From: Imhoffiella fuscus
Lineage (GTDB): Bacteria; Pseudomonadota; Gammaproteobacteria; Chromatiales; Chromatiaceae
Direction: 5' to 3'
DNA: 64,000 nucleotides
Assembly: GCF_042682685.1 (NCBI RefSeq)
Contig: NZ_JBHUHX010000018.1
Location: forward strand, 23,937-87,936
A model generated the notes under the pieces. It made no database searches. It saw only the letters and a program-made list of their open reading frames with translations, and was not told the origin of the DNA. Shown in pieces: positions 16,683 to 26,088 of the stretch (positions are counted from its first letter, which is position 1; each line of letters starts with the position of its first letter). A program made the position numbers and the translations under genes.

Positions 16683-17354
16683 ATGGATGCACTCTTGCCC
16701 CACATCACCGAGCTGCGCCACATGCTGGGGCACCTGGCCTCGGTGTTCATGGCCTTCTTCGCCATCATGAACCCCATCGCCAACACGGCGGTCTTCCTCG
16801 GACTCACCGCCGACGACTCGAAGCAGGTACGCCGACGCGTCGCCATCAAATCCGTCTTCGCCGCCTTTCTGTTGATTCTGACCTTCGTGCTGCTCGGCAA
16901 GCTCATCTTCGGGCTCTTCGGCATCACCCTGCCCGCCTTCCGCATCACCGGTGGGGTGCTGGTCGCGCTCATCGGCTACCAGATGCTGCACGGTTCCCCA
17001 TCGAGCGTGCATCAACCGACCGAGACCGACCAAGCCGACAGCCTGGAGACCGCGCTCAGCGTCGCCATCTCACCGCTCGCCATCCCCATCCTCGCCGGCC
17101 CCGGCACCATCGCCACCGCCATGAACTTCGCCTCCACCGGCAACCTCGGCGAGATGATCGTCACCATCCTCGCCTTCGCCCTGCTCTGCCTCATCACCCT
17201 GTTCTTCTTCCTCTTCGGCGAACGCATCGTCAGCTTCCTCGGCCAGGCCGGACTCAACGTCGTCACCCGCATCATGGGGCTGATCCTCGCCGTCATCGGC
17301 GTCCAGATGCTGCTCGACGGACTCGGCGGAGCGGCCAAGACGCTGATGCCTTGA
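16683..17354 (+). CDS. MarC-family integral membrane protein
   Basis: A 223-residue protein of typical MarC length with about six hydrophobic helices. Family blocks are visible: FFAIMNPIANTAVFL near the N-terminus, ITGGVLVALIGYQML in the middle, and ISPLAIPILAGPGTI. The role of MarC proteins is unknown; an early link to antibiotic resistance did not hold up. AAGGGA about 9 bases before the ATG at 16683 supports this start over an upstream in-frame GTG. It follows the diguanylate cyclase gene on the same strand by 195 bases. Confidence 0.88.
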   Translation: MDALLPHITELRHMLGHLASVFMAFFAIMNPIANTAVFLGLTADDSKQVRRRVAIKSVFAAFLLILTFVLLGKLIFGLFGITLPAFRITGGVLVALIGYQMLHGSPSSVHQPTETDQADSLETALSVAISPLAIPILAGPGTIATAMNFASTGNLGEMIVTILAFALLCLITLFFFLFGERIVSFLGQAGLNVVTRIMGLILAVIGVQMLLDGLGGAAKTLMP

Positions 17355-17440
17355 GGCGCATCCCGTCGCCCGGATGGAGCGAGCGCGCAATCCGAGGGAC
17401 GACCCCAAGGTCAGACTCGGCGATCACATCTGGCGTTGCC

Positions 17441-17467
17441 CCTGGGTTTCGCTGCGCTTCACCCAGG
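17441..17467. repeat. intergenic inverted repeat
   Basis: CCTGGGT (17441-17447) pairs with ACCCAGG (17461-17467) around a 13-base loop rich in GCTGCGC. Together with the preceding CCCGGATGGAGCG-like text it looks like a common dispersed intergenic element of proteobacteria. It lies between two convergent genes, where a bidirectional terminator role is possible. Confidence 0.4.
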
Positions 17468-17506
17468 CTACGGCGTACCGAGGACGCGTGATCGCCAAAC
17501 GGGGCC

Positions 17507-19213
17507 TCAGATCGACGCCTCGCTATAGAGCACGCAGTGATTCTTGCCTCGCTTCTTGGCCCGATACATCGCCTGATCGGCATGGAGGATCAGCTCGCGG
17601 GGGGACGTCGCATCGGTCGGGTAGAGGGCGATACCGATGCTCACGCCGAACGGGATACCCGCTCGCGCCGGATCCTGAATCCCGCGCACCAACCCCAGGA
17701 GCTTCTCGGCCAAGCGCAGCGCCCCCTGCGGATCGGAGACATCGGACAAGATGATCGCGAATTCGTCTCCTCCAAGCCGCGAGACCGTATCCGCCGTGCG
17801 CACCCCTTTCAGCAACATCTCGGAGACCTGTACCAGCAGCCGATCGCCGGCCTGGTGACCAAGGCTGTCGTTGACCTGCTTGAACCCGTCCAGGTCGAGA
17901 TAGAGCAGACCGTAGCTACGTGAGTAGCGAACCGCGTTGGCATGAATCCGTTCGATCCGATCGAAGAACAGGGTTCGGTTAGGGAGTCCGGTCAAGCGAT
18001 CGTAATGGGCGAGCTCCAGCAACTGCGCCTCGTAGACCCGACGCCGAACGACCGCCAAGGCCAGATACCAAGCCCCCACCGAAATCACTGCAAACAGGCT
18101 GAAACCGAAGATAAACAAACGGATCAATAGACGTCGGTCGTGGTCCTTCACGAGCCCCGATGGCACGTAGGAGATCAAGAACCACACATAATCGTCTGCG
18201 TCGAGCCACGCTTTGCTGGGGTTTTCCGCGACTGTCGCACCGGTACTGGAACGATAGTCCGGCGCAAGCGGAGCGATCGTCTCGAAGGCGAAAAATCCGT
18301 GCTCCGTTTGTAGCTGCCCTTTACCGTGAGACCGTATGACGGCCCACTCCTCGGGGAAGTCGTGAGCGAAGCTGCGCTCGGCGCGGGCATCGATCATGAA
18401 TCCCCACTCATCCTCCTTGCGCGAACTCAGCAGCCAATAGCCATCGGCATTCAACAACATGGTCCGACCAAGCCCGGAGACGCTCACGCTCGCCAATCGA
18501 TCCAGCAAGAAGTCGCCCAAATAGTTGAGCAAGACGATGCCTCGCTTCTCGCCCGACGCATCGACGATGGGGGTGCCGAACCGAATCATCGGCTTCAATG
18601 GACGCTCAAGCGCCCCTTGCTCGATGTTGAGATCGAACGGCGACACAAACACCTCGCCGGCCTTGAGCGCCAATGTATCCGTGAAGTAGTAGCGCTTGCC
18701 CTTATCTTGGAGTTCTTCGGGCGGCACGATAGCGGGTGCGCCCCCATTGAAATTGACACGCACCAGCTCCTTGCCCGTCGTGTCCAGGAAACGCACCTGA
18801 TCGTAAACGCCCTTCAATGTCGCAAACGCCAGAAATTCCGATGCGAGCACCGACAGCGCCTGAGGATCGCCCTGATTGAGATAGCGAGAGAGCTCGTCCT
18901 GGTGGCCGAGAAAGAACAAATCGCTGACCACCTCGGCAAACACCCCTTCCGTGATTCCCTTCATCAACTCGACACGATAGTGCTCCTGAGCAATCGTTGA
19001 GGTAAAAAAGGTTTCCGCCTCGGCGCGATAAAAGGCTGCGCCAAGCCCGGACAGAACGGAGCCGATGATCAGGAAGATCAAGAAGAAGAGATTGAGCGAC
19101 CGGCGAACGATCTTGAAATTATCGCGTTTCACTGTATTGCCAGCGCTGGAGTCGTCGGCATGGTACGTCGCGCTCGAAGCCCACATCAAGACGCCCGAAC
19201 GCGAGCGACGCAT
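17507..19213 (-). CDS. diguanylate cyclase with periplasmic Cache-type sensor
   Basis: The frame opens with a TTG at 19306 but the first reasonable start is the ATG at 19213 (about 568 residues); an ATG at 19186 is also possible. Domains: TM1 (LFFLIFLIIGSVLSGLGAAF), a periplasmic region of about 300 residues with dCache features (VRFLDTTGKELVRVN, YYFTDTLAL, VLLNYLGDF), TM2 (LFIFGFSLFAVISVGAW), and a C-terminal GGDEF domain. The active site GGDEF is intact and preceded by RTAD, an RxxD inhibition site. It should synthesise cyclic di-GMP under control of an external signal. It is divergent from the mks operon. Confidence 0.88.
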   Translation of the reverse strand: MRRSRSGVLMWASSATYHADDSSAGNTVKRDNFKIVRRSLNLFFLIFLIIGSVLSGLGAAFYRAEAETFFTSTIAQEHYRVELMKGITEGVFAEVVSDLFFLGHQDELSRYLNQGDPQALSVLASEFLAFATLKGVYDQVRFLDTTGKELVRVNFNGGAPAIVPPEELQDKGKRYYFTDTLALKAGEVFVSPFDLNIEQGALERPLKPMIRFGTPIVDASGEKRGIVLLNYLGDFLLDRLASVSVSGLGRTMLLNADGYWLLSSRKEDEWGFMIDARAERSFAHDFPEEWAVIRSHGKGQLQTEHGFFAFETIAPLAPDYRSSTGATVAENPSKAWLDADDYVWFLISYVPSGLVKDHDRRLLIRLFIFGFSLFAVISVGAWYLALAVVRRRVYEAQLLELAHYDRLTGLPNRTLFFDRIERIHANAVRYSRSYGLLYLDLDGFKQVNDSLGHQAGDRLLVQVSEMLLKGVRTADTVSRLGGDEFAIILSDVSDPQGALRLAEKLLGLVRGIQDPARAGIPFGVSIGIALYPTDATSPRELILHADQAMYRAKKRGKNHCVLYSEASI

Positions 19214-19314
19214 ATCCAGAATGCACGCTGCACCTCCTTGACTCGCGCCCCTGCGAACCTCGCCAACCGTTACAATCGGATGTCCGTATCCCTCCCCTTC
19301 GCGCAAGGAACCGC

Positions 19315-22300
19315 ATGCCCGGCCTGAATCGTATCCTGCTCATCAATACCCACCTGCAAGGCGTCGTGGAACTCAAGGTCGACGCCCACACCAACATATG
19401 CGGTACCAACGCCTCCGGCAAGACTACACTGCAACGGCTCGTCCCGGTCTTCTACGGCGAGTATCCCAGCCGCGTCGTGCCCGCTACCCGCGACAGCTTC
19501 GAGCGCTGGTATCTGCCGACCGAGCAGAGCTTCATCATCTACGAATACCAGCGCATGGACGAGCAGACCTGCCAAGCGGTGCTCGCCGCCGCCTCCGACG
19601 GCAAGGGCGTCGTCTACCGCCTGGTACAACGCCCGTTCGACCTGGACGACTACAGCCGCACCCGACAGGGCGATCGCCTGACCTGCATCGGCATGAAGGA
19701 GCTGGGTCTGCGTCTGCGTCAGCTCGGCGTCCCGACGACCCGTCTGCTCAACACGCGCGAGTACCGCGCCATCCTGCAGAACGACCGCGCACTGTTCGCC
19801 GCAAGCAGCAACGCCGGCGAGCTGCGCGCGCTCGGGCGCCACTATTCGCTGTGCCAACCTGGACAGTCGCTACGGCACCTCGAAAAACTGGCGCGGGCGG
19901 TGCATTCGCGCGAGGGCAAGATGGAGACGGTCCGCTCCATGATCGCCGCCATCCTGGAAGAGGACGGCGTCAGTCCGCCCACCTCCCAGCTCAAACTCAA
20001 GCAGGTGGAGGATTGGATCCGGGAGAGCCGCCTGATCCAAGGCTTCGAGGCCATGCGCCCGGAGTTCGATCGGCTCGAACGCGCCTACCAGGAACTGCTC
20101 GGCCGCGAGCGGCGCCTCAGCGGACTCAAACAGAGCTATCGGCTCGAAGAGCCGCTCGAACAGCAGCGCCTGGAGGAGGCCCGCGCCCGCGTCGAGCACA
20201 ACGACCGGGCACTGAAACGTCTGAAACAGGCGTGGGATAACGACAGCCACGCATTCGATCGGGAGCGTTCGAGCAGCAAGGGCGAGATCGAGCGTTGCGA
20301 GACGGAGCTGAACCAGATCGAGCAGCACTACCGATCCTATCTCGACGCCGACATCGAACAGATCAAGGCCGACCTGAAACGGCTCGGCGACTGGCGCGAG
20401 GACTACGAAAGCCTCAAAGAACGTCTTCGCCTGCTGACCGATACCCATCAGGACGTGGAGCGCGATTATCTGGAGCGCCAGCAGCGAATCGGCCAGCGGC
20501 GCGAGCGTCAGCTTGAGGAGTTACGTCAGCGGGATAACGACCTCAAGGAAGGAAAAGCGCGCCTATTGGAGCAGCACAACGCGGCGGTCGAGACGCTGAG
20601 GGAACAGCAACGGAACGAGCGGGAGGCCGGGCTCGCCGACTTTCGCCAGCGCACGACCGACTGCGAGCTAGAGCGCGAGCGCCTGAAGACACGTCTCGAA
20701 AACGCCGGCCATACCGAGGAGGAGCGCCACGAGCTGGCCGTCTTCGACCAGCGTCTGGAGACGGCGGACGCCGAGATCGAGGAGATCGAGACCCGGCTGA
20801 CCCAGCTCGACGCCCAGCATCAGGAGCAACGGCGCCAGCGCGATGCCGCAGACACGGCCTTGCGCAAGATCCGACGCCAGCGCGAGGAGCGCCAAGGCGC
20901 GGTCGATGACGCGCAGCGTCTGCTCTATCCCGGCCAGCACAGCCTGCTCGAATTCCTGCGTCGCGAACGCCCTGGCTGGGAGACCTGCTTGGGCAAGGTC
21001 TTGGACCCGGTCCTGCTGCAACGCACCGATCTCAAACCCCAATCGACCGAGGACGATCCCGACAGCTTCGGCGGACTGCGGCTCGACCTCAAGGCCATCG
21101 ACACCCCGGCGCACGCCGTCTCGGAACAGGCGCTGCGCCAGCATCTACAGAACGCCGAAGACGCACTGAGCGACGTCGACAACCGTCTGCGCGAGGCCGA
21201 AACCCGACTCGACCAGACTCAGACCGCACTCGCCGCCCACGAGCGCGAACAGACCCTGGCCCAAGGTGAGCGTCGCGCCCGTCGCGAGGATCTCGGTCGG
21301 CTCAAAGAGGAACGGCGCACGCTCAAGGGCCGGTTCGACGCCGCGCTGAGCGAGCGCCAGCTTCACGACCGCAAGGCACTGAGCGACCTGGACGCGCGCC
21401 TCCAACGCCTAAACAAGGACCAAGAACACTGGGCGGCGGATCTGAGCGAACGTCACCATGAGGCACTGAGCGAACTCAAGACCCACTGGCAGGACGTCAT
21501 CGGCCGGACCGATACCGAGATCGCCCAGAACCAGGGAGCGATCGAGGAACGCAAGCGCAAGGCCAAGGAGGAACTCGACGCCTGCGAGCACTGGTATCGC
21601 AACGAACTGAAGTCCCGAGGCGTCGACGATGCGCTGATCGCCGATCTCAAACGGCAGATGGATGACCTGGAAACGCGCATCCAACGCACCGAGGGACGCC
21701 GCGCCTACATCCAGGATTACGACAACTGGTATCAACGGACTTGGCTGGGCCGCAAACCCGAGCTACAGACCCGGCTGGACGAGGAACGCGCACGCGCCGC
21801 CCGGCTCGACCGGGAGTTCGCCACGGCGGAAGAGACCTTCAAACGCGCGCGCACCGAGCTGCAGGCGGCGCTCAAGGGGGCCAACGATCAGGCCGAGGCC
21901 ACCGAGGAGCGTCTGACCCGATTGAAAAACCAGCGGCGCCGACTCGACGCGCTCAAGCTCCCGCCGGAGGAGCCGCCACCGGCCGGCGACCTGGGCGAAC
22001 GGCTGCGGCTCGGCGAGGATCTGCTGCAAGGGCGCGAGCAGCTCCTCATCGAGGTTAGAAATCAGGTCGAGCATTTCGATCGACTGATCGCCGCCAACGC
22101 CGGATCCAGTCTGGCCGAGACCTGGGAACGCAGCCGCGCCGACTGCCGTCTCCCCGGCGAGCCGGGGTCGCCTCCGGCGCTGGATCACCGCCGACTGGTC
22201 GAACAGCTCGCCCAGCTGCTCAATGAGCTGGTGCCGCAGAAACTGACCGGGCTGCGCGAACAGGGACGCATCTTCGGCAAAGATCTGGCGGACTATTACG

Positions 22301-23013
22301 TGGTGCTCGACGACATCGATCGGCGCATCGAGAACCAAAGCAGGCGCATCACGCGCGAGGTGGCCGAGGATCTCTCGCTCGACGGCGTCTCGGACTCGGC
22401 GGTCCTGATCCGTTCGCGCATCAGCGAGCTCGAATTCTGGCCGGATCTGCGCGCCTTCATCGCCGCCTTCGAAGACTGGCGCGACAGCGGCTTCGACGGC
22501 CTGCCGAACGCGGACTATGTCAACAGCATGCGCCAGGCGCTGGAGATCATCGGTCGCTCGGCCCCCAGCGGCGGTGTCGCCGGATTGCTCGAAATCGAAC
22601 TGCGACTGCGCGAAGGACGCAGCGACCTGGTGATCCGCACCGACCGCCAGCTCAACGAGTCGTCCAGTCACGGCATGGCCTATCTCATCCTCTGCAAATT
22701 CCTGCTCGCCTTCACCCGGCTGCTGCGCGCCGACGCGTCGGTGGTCGTCCACTGGCCGATCGACGAGCTGGGCACCCTGCACCACCAGAACGTGAAGAAG
22801 ATCTTCGACGCCTGCGACGCCAACGCCATCCGCATCCTCGGCGCCTTCCCCAACCCCGAGTCCGAGGTGCTCGGGCTCTTCACCAACCGCTATATCGTCG
22901 ATCGACAGACGCGCCAGCTCCAGGTCGTCAAACCCCGCATCGACGCCATCGCCGCGCGGCTACGGCAGCGCCAGGATCAAGGTCAGGAGGCTTGCGCCAA
23001 TGTTGTCGACTAA
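19315..23013 (+). CDS. mksB: MksB-like SMC ATPase (DUF3584) of a condensin complex
   Basis: A 1232-residue SMC/MukB-type protein. The N-terminus has an ATP-binding head with Walker A GTNASGKTT at residues 30-38 and the family block YGEYPSRVVPATRDSFERWY. About 700 residues of Glu/Arg/Leu-rich coiled coil follow, broken near 550 by a hinge-like globular segment. The C-terminal head carries NESSSHGMAYL as signature motif and VVVHWPIDELG as Walker B. Such proteins compact chromosomal DNA with MksE and MksF. AAGGAA precedes the ATG, and mksE overlaps the 3' end. No nuclease gene (mksG/jetD) follows, which argues for chromosome organisation rather than Wadjet defence. Confidence 0.85.
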   Translation: MPGLNRILLINTHLQGVVELKVDAHTNICGTNASGKTTLQRLVPVFYGEYPSRVVPATRDSFERWYLPTEQSFIIYEYQRMDEQTCQAVLAAASDGKGVVYRLVQRPFDLDDYSRTRQGDRLTCIGMKELGLRLRQLGVPTTRLLNTREYRAILQNDRALFAASSNAGELRALGRHYSLCQPGQSLRHLEKLARAVHSREGKMETVRSMIAAILEEDGVSPPTSQLKLKQVEDWIRESRLIQGFEAMRPEFDRLERAYQELLGRERRLSGLKQSYRLEEPLEQQRLEEARARVEHNDRALKRLKQAWDNDSHAFDRERSSSKGEIERCETELNQIEQHYRSYLDADIEQIKADLKRLGDWREDYESLKERLRLLTDTHQDVERDYLERQQRIGQRRERQLEELRQRDNDLKEGKARLLEQHNAAVETLREQQRNEREAGLADFRQRTTDCELERERLKTRLENAGHTEEERHELAVFDQRLETADAEIEEIETRLTQLDAQHQEQRRQRDAADTALRKIRRQREERQGAVDDAQRLLYPGQHSLLEFLRRERPGWETCLGKVLDPVLLQRTDLKPQSTEDDPDSFGGLRLDLKAIDTPAHAVSEQALRQHLQNAEDALSDVDNRLREAETRLDQTQTALAAHEREQTLAQGERRARREDLGRLKEERRTLKGRFDAALSERQLHDRKALSDLDARLQRLNKDQEHWAADLSERHHEALSELKTHWQDVIGRTDTEIAQNQGAIEERKRKAKEELDACEHWYRNELKSRGVDDALIADLKRQMDDLETRIQRTEGRRAYIQDYDNWYQRTWLGRKPELQTRLDEERARAARLDREFATAEETFKRARTELQAALKGANDQAEATEERLTRLKNQRRRLDALKLPPEEPPPAGDLGERLRLGEDLLQGREQLLIEVRNQVEHFDRLIAANAGSSLAETWERSRADCRLPGEPGSPPALDHRRLVEQLAQLLNELVPQKLTGLREQGRIFGKDLADYYVVLDDIDRRIENQSRRITREVAEDLSLDGVSDSAVLIRSRISELEFWPDLRAFIAAFEDWRDSGFDGLPNADYVNSMRQALEIIGRSAPSGGVAGLLEIELRLREGRSDLVIRTDRQLNESSSHGMAYLILCKFLLAFTRLLRADASVVVHWPIDELGTLHHQNVKKIFDACDANAIRILGAFPNPESEVLGLFTNRYIVDRQTRQLQVVKPRIDAIAARLRQRQDQGQEACANVVD

Positions 23014-23641
23014 AGGCCAGGTCATCGAGCGCCTGCTGCGTGGTGCCTTCATCTGCCGCACCACCGACGAGGACGGCTGGCGTTTTCTCCAGGTCGCAGG
23101 CAACCGCGAGCAGGTCGATGCCTATCTCGGGCAGCTCAACCGACTGGTCGTCGGACTCGGCAGCGAGCGCGAGGAGGCGGTCTTCTTCTGCGGCTACCGC
23201 CAACTGGGCGAGGACGAACGCCGTGTGGTCGGCCAGCAATTCCGCGACATCTGCCAGTCGCTGACCCCGCTCGCCGACTGGCTGATCCTGGTGCAGGAGG
23301 CGCTCGGGCAGGATGCGCCGCCGACCGAGGGCACACCCATGCGCCTCGGCGAATTGCAGACCCTCATCGAGGACACCCCGGCCTTTCGCGAACAGCTCGG
23401 ACGCATCAGCCGCTATCGGCTGTTCAACTCCGCGAGCGAAACGGTCGATGCCCAGATCAAGCTGGTCTTCAAACGCCTGACCGAGCTGGGCTATCTGGTG
23501 CGGCCCAACCCCGACAAACAGATCTATCTGGCCACCGGCAAGATCGATTATCTCTACGAGGTCATCCGCTTCATCGATGCAGCCGAGGGACTGGAGCTCG
23601 AAAAACGCGCCGAGGGCGCCGTCCAGGGAGCGCTGCTGTGA
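23000..23641 (+). CDS. mksE: MksE-like condensin subunit
   Basis: A 213-residue protein encoded between the SMC gene and the kleisin-like gene, overlapping mksB by 14 bases, with AGGAGG 10 bases before its ATG. It has winged-helix character in the C-terminal half (SASETVDAQIKLVFKRLTELGYL followed by a beta hairpin), as expected for a KITE-type subunit such as MukE. In the complex it should bind MksF and DNA. Assignment rests on position, size and this pattern. Confidence 0.78.
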   Translation: MLSTKGQVIERLLRGAFICRTTDEDGWRFLQVAGNREQVDAYLGQLNRLVVGLGSEREEAVFFCGYRQLGEDERRVVGQQFRDICQSLTPLADWLILVQEALGQDAPPTEGTPMRLGELQTLIEDTPAFREQLGRISRYRLFNSASETVDAQIKLVFKRLTELGYLVRPNPDKQIYLATGKIDYLYEVIRFIDAAEGLELEKRAEGAVQGALL

Positions 23642-24858
23642 GCGACGAGCTGCGCCAAGGCGGGATCCGTTTCCTGAAACGGCTCGGCCGCCACGCCGAG
23701 CCCATCATGGACGCCTATCTGCAAGGGTCGGTACCGGATCATCTCCTGGACGCCTCGGTGCGCGAGCGCCTGCTCAAGGACCGGGTGCTCTACCGCCCCG
23801 AGCCCGGCGCCGATTTGCATCTGCGCCGCGCCGTGCGTGCACTCCTGGAGGAGGCACTGCGCGACACGCGCAACCGCCAGATCGACGCCAACACCGCCTC
23901 CGCCCTGGCCACCTTCCGTATGCTAGCCGAGCACGTCAAGGAGGCCCGCCACCAGGGCCGTCATGCCGATGCCGACGTCTATCTCGCCGATCTGCGCGAG
24001 CATCTCTATGCCTTCGGCGAGACCCTGCACCACGCCATCCGCGTGCTCTGGGGCCGGATCAACAACGAATTCGGCTACGTCGGCACACTCAACGCCAAGA
24101 TCCGCGAGAACGAGCTGGCCCAGTCGCAGGTGAGCGCCCTGCTCGACGGGCTGGAACTGGTACGCTTCGAGGAACTGGCCGAACTCGCCGGCGAGTCGCG
24201 CGAGCTGCGCCAGCTCCTGGTGACCAACCTGCAACGCACCCTCAGCGACTGCACCCAGGAATTGAGCATCGCCCAAGCCCGGCTGCTGGAGCTGCTCGGA
24301 CGCTTCCGCGAGATCCGGGGGCGCACCCGCCTGCTCAAGGGCTGGCTGCTGCACATGGAACAGTACCCGGACTACCGCGCCGAGCCCCAGACCCGCGCAG
24401 CGGATCTCCCGAGGCTCTTCAACCACGCCGATCCGCTGCTCGCGCCAGCCGCACTGAACGTCCACGACGCCACCCAGGAACCCGAGCTGCTGGAAATCCT
24501 GGCGCGGGTACGAACCGCCCAGCCCTCGGAACGCCCTACCCAGACGCTCGCCGACGCCGAAGCACTGACGCTGAGCACACCGGAGGCGATCGAGATCCGT
24601 CCCAGCCCGATCCGCGAGGCGGTCACGAGCTATCTCTGCGCGATCATCGACAGCGGCCAGCCAGTCTCGGCGCTCGAATACCACCAACGCGAGTCCCTGC
24701 CCTGGGACACCGAGTCCTGGCTCTATCAGGTCATCGGCGACTACGAAGGACTGCCGCAGTCGCACAAGGATCGGCTCAGGCTCGACCTGATCGGCAAACC
24801 CCATCCGCACTACAGCGGCAACTTCATCATCCGCGACCTGAACCTATGGCTGACCTGA
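23638..24858 (+). CDS. mksF: MksF-like kleisin subunit
   Basis: A 406-residue mostly helical protein starting at a GTG that overlaps the mksE stop. An N-terminal winged-helix-like region (LLDASVRERLLKDRVLY), a long central helical bundle (about 60-230) with EFGYVGTLNAKIRENELAQ, and a C-terminal wHTH-like end (ALEYHQRESLPWD) fit the MukF/MksF kleisin layout, which closes the SMC ring. In the MukFEB arrangement the kleisin gene comes first; here it comes last. Some databases may label relatives only as hypothetical proteins. Confidence 0.78.
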   Translation: MSDELRQGGIRFLKRLGRHAEPIMDAYLQGSVPDHLLDASVRERLLKDRVLYRPEPGADLHLRRAVRALLEEALRDTRNRQIDANTASALATFRMLAEHVKEARHQGRHADADVYLADLREHLYAFGETLHHAIRVLWGRINNEFGYVGTLNAKIRENELAQSQVSALLDGLELVRFEELAELAGESRELRQLLVTNLQRTLSDCTQELSIAQARLLELLGRFREIRGRTRLLKGWLLHMEQYPDYRAEPQTRAADLPRLFNHADPLLAPAALNVHDATQEPELLEILARVRTAQPSERPTQTLADAEALTLSTPEAIEIRPSPIREAVTSYLCAIIDSGQPVSALEYHQRESLPWDTESWLYQVIGDYEGLPQSHKDRLRLDLIGKPHPHYSGNFIIRDLNLWLT

Positions 24859-25085
24859 GCCGCATCCACATGCTCGCCCTTGGAACTCGGTTGCGGCGCG
24901 TGATGCGCAACGACATAGGACGTTGAAACCCAATTCAATCCGACACGTCCAGATCCAAAGATTCGATTGACCAAAAGGCGCTCGCCCGCATTCAATCCCT
25001 CACGGAACAGGAGCGGATCAGAGCACCTCGGGGCGCGTCCAGCCTCTGAACCAACCATCGGCCCTCTGGAATGGAGCAATCGGAT

Positions 25086-25406
25086 ATGACCAATCAGACG
25101 CAGAACAGACGCCTGCTCATGGCGCTCGACGCGAAGATCAAGGAGGTCAACCGGGCGATCATCAACCCGGTCTTGCCGGAGCTTCGGCTTTCGGACCTCA
25201 CCCCAATGCTGGAGATGACGGCACGGGCGCGTGCCGACTATCTGCAGGCTATTTATGAAATCGGCCACGCATCCACAAACAACGCAGTCCCCAGCTCGGA
25301 AGACATCGAACGGCTCGCCGGTTTACGAAAGGTCTATCAGGAACTGGTCTCGGCAACACAGGCATTCGAGACCGCGATCGAGCGGGAATATCTGGATGTG
25401 GAGTGA
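25086..25406 (+). CDS. small helical protein of unknown function
   Basis: A 106-residue protein (111 if the in-frame ATG at 25071 is used). TGGAG 9 bases before 25086 favours the shorter form. It is predicted to be helical and charged, with LLMALDAKIKEVNRAIINPVL near the N-terminus and YQELVSATQAFETAI at the C-terminus. I recognise no family. It is alone, about 230 bases after mksF and before the palindromic repeats. Confidence 0.6.
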   Translation: MTNQTQNRRLLMALDAKIKEVNRAIINPVLPELRLSDLTPMLEMTARARADYLQAIYEIGHASTNNAVPSSEDIERLAGLRKVYQELVSATQAFETAIEREYLDVE

Positions 25407-25449
25407 TATCGCGCGCCGCTCGGCGCCCCAAACCGCGCTGGCATAACGG

Positions 25450-25553
25450 GTAGGCATGCAGCGCAATACGCTGCGCTATTGCGCCCTACGCGGCTGGCCA
25501 GCTAACGCTGGCGAAGAGCACCGTAGGGCGGAATAGCGCTAGCGTATTCCGCC
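25450..25553. repeat. pair of REP-like palindromes
   Basis: Two adjacent palindromes begin with the GTAGG head typical of REP elements. The first (25450-25489) has arms GCGCAATA / TATTGCGC inside GTAGG / CCTAC. The second (25523-25553) has 9-bp arms GGCGGAATA / TATTCCGCC around a CGCTAGCG centre. Such pairs are dispersed in gammaproteobacterial intergenic regions and mobilised by TnpA-REP (RAYT) transposases; no such transposase is in this window. Confidence 0.7.
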
Positions 25554-25578
25554 GAATGGAAACCGGAACGCCATGGAC

Positions 25579-25998
25579 TCAATGCTCTCGATGACGGCAG
25601 TGACCGTGATCGCTGAGCACCTCCAGCACCCGGCAGTGATGGTCACAGGCACGGCTGGCGCAGTCGTCGAGCATGTGACTGATCTCGTCGCGCAGCGCAC
25701 TGAGCCGTTCGATACGCTGGTCGATTTGCTCGAGATGGGCGCGGGCGATGGCGTCGGCCTGGTGGCAGCTGGGTCCGTCGTCGGGCGTCAGACTCAGCAG
25801 GTCGCGGATGGCGGGGATGTCGAAGCCGAGCTCGCGCGCGTGGCGGATGAAGCGCAGTCGCCGCACCGCTTCCGGCGGATAGCGCCGACGGTTGCTCGCG
25901 GTGCGCACCGGGGCGGGCAGCAGCCCGATCTCCTCGTAGTAGCGGATGGTGGGGACCTTGACCTCGGTCGCGCGCGAGAGGTCGCCGATTCCAAACAT
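25579..25998 (-). CDS. MerR-family heavy-metal-responsive regulator (CadR/PbrR/ZntR type)
   Basis: A 139-residue MerR protein starting at the ATG at 25998 (a GTG at 26013 is in frame). The winged HTH reads FGIGDLSRATEVKVPTIRYYEEIGLL, then RRLRFIRHARELGFDI and a dimer helix. Metal-ligand cysteines occur at PSCHQ and in the C-terminal ACDHHC, followed by a His-rich tail (DHGHCRHREH), a layout typical of Cd/Pb/Zn sensors. It is divergent from the P-type ATPase gene and should bind the dyad at 26020-26034, activating that promoter when metal is bound. Confidence 0.87.
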   Translation of the reverse strand: MFGIGDLSRATEVKVPTIRYYEEIGLLPAPVRTASNRRRYPPEAVRRLRFIRHARELGFDIPAIRDLLSLTPDDGPSCHQADAIARAHLEQIDQRIERLSALRDEISHMLDDCASRACDHHCRVLEVLSDHGHCRHREH

Positions 25999-26013
25999 GG
26001 GACTGATTCTCAC

Positions 26014-26044
26014 TTGATGCTCTAGTGACTAGAGATTGTAGCCT
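26014..26044 (+). promoter_or_regulatory. MerR-type promoter and operator of the metal ATPase gene
   Basis: TTGATG (-35, 26014-26019) and TAGCCT (-10, 26039-26044) are 19 bp apart, the stretched spacing typical of MerR-controlled promoters. The spacer holds a perfect dyad CTCTAG-TGA-CTAGAG (26020-26034). This is where a MerR regulator twists the DNA to allow initiation. Confidence 0.78.
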
Positions 26045-26088
26045 CCTCGATAAGGACTCAAGCAATATCGAGCGAGGTGAATCGAGTC

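Noticed and set aside
19315..24858. Wadjet (JetABCD) plasmid defence system
   Set aside because: The SMC, KITE and kleisin subunits are present but no JetD/MksG nuclease gene lies next to them; the small downstream protein at 25086 has no TOPRIM-type motif.
25450..25553. CRISPR-like repeats
   Set aside because: The two palindromes differ from each other, are not evenly spaced with unique spacers, and no cas gene is nearby; they fit REP elements.
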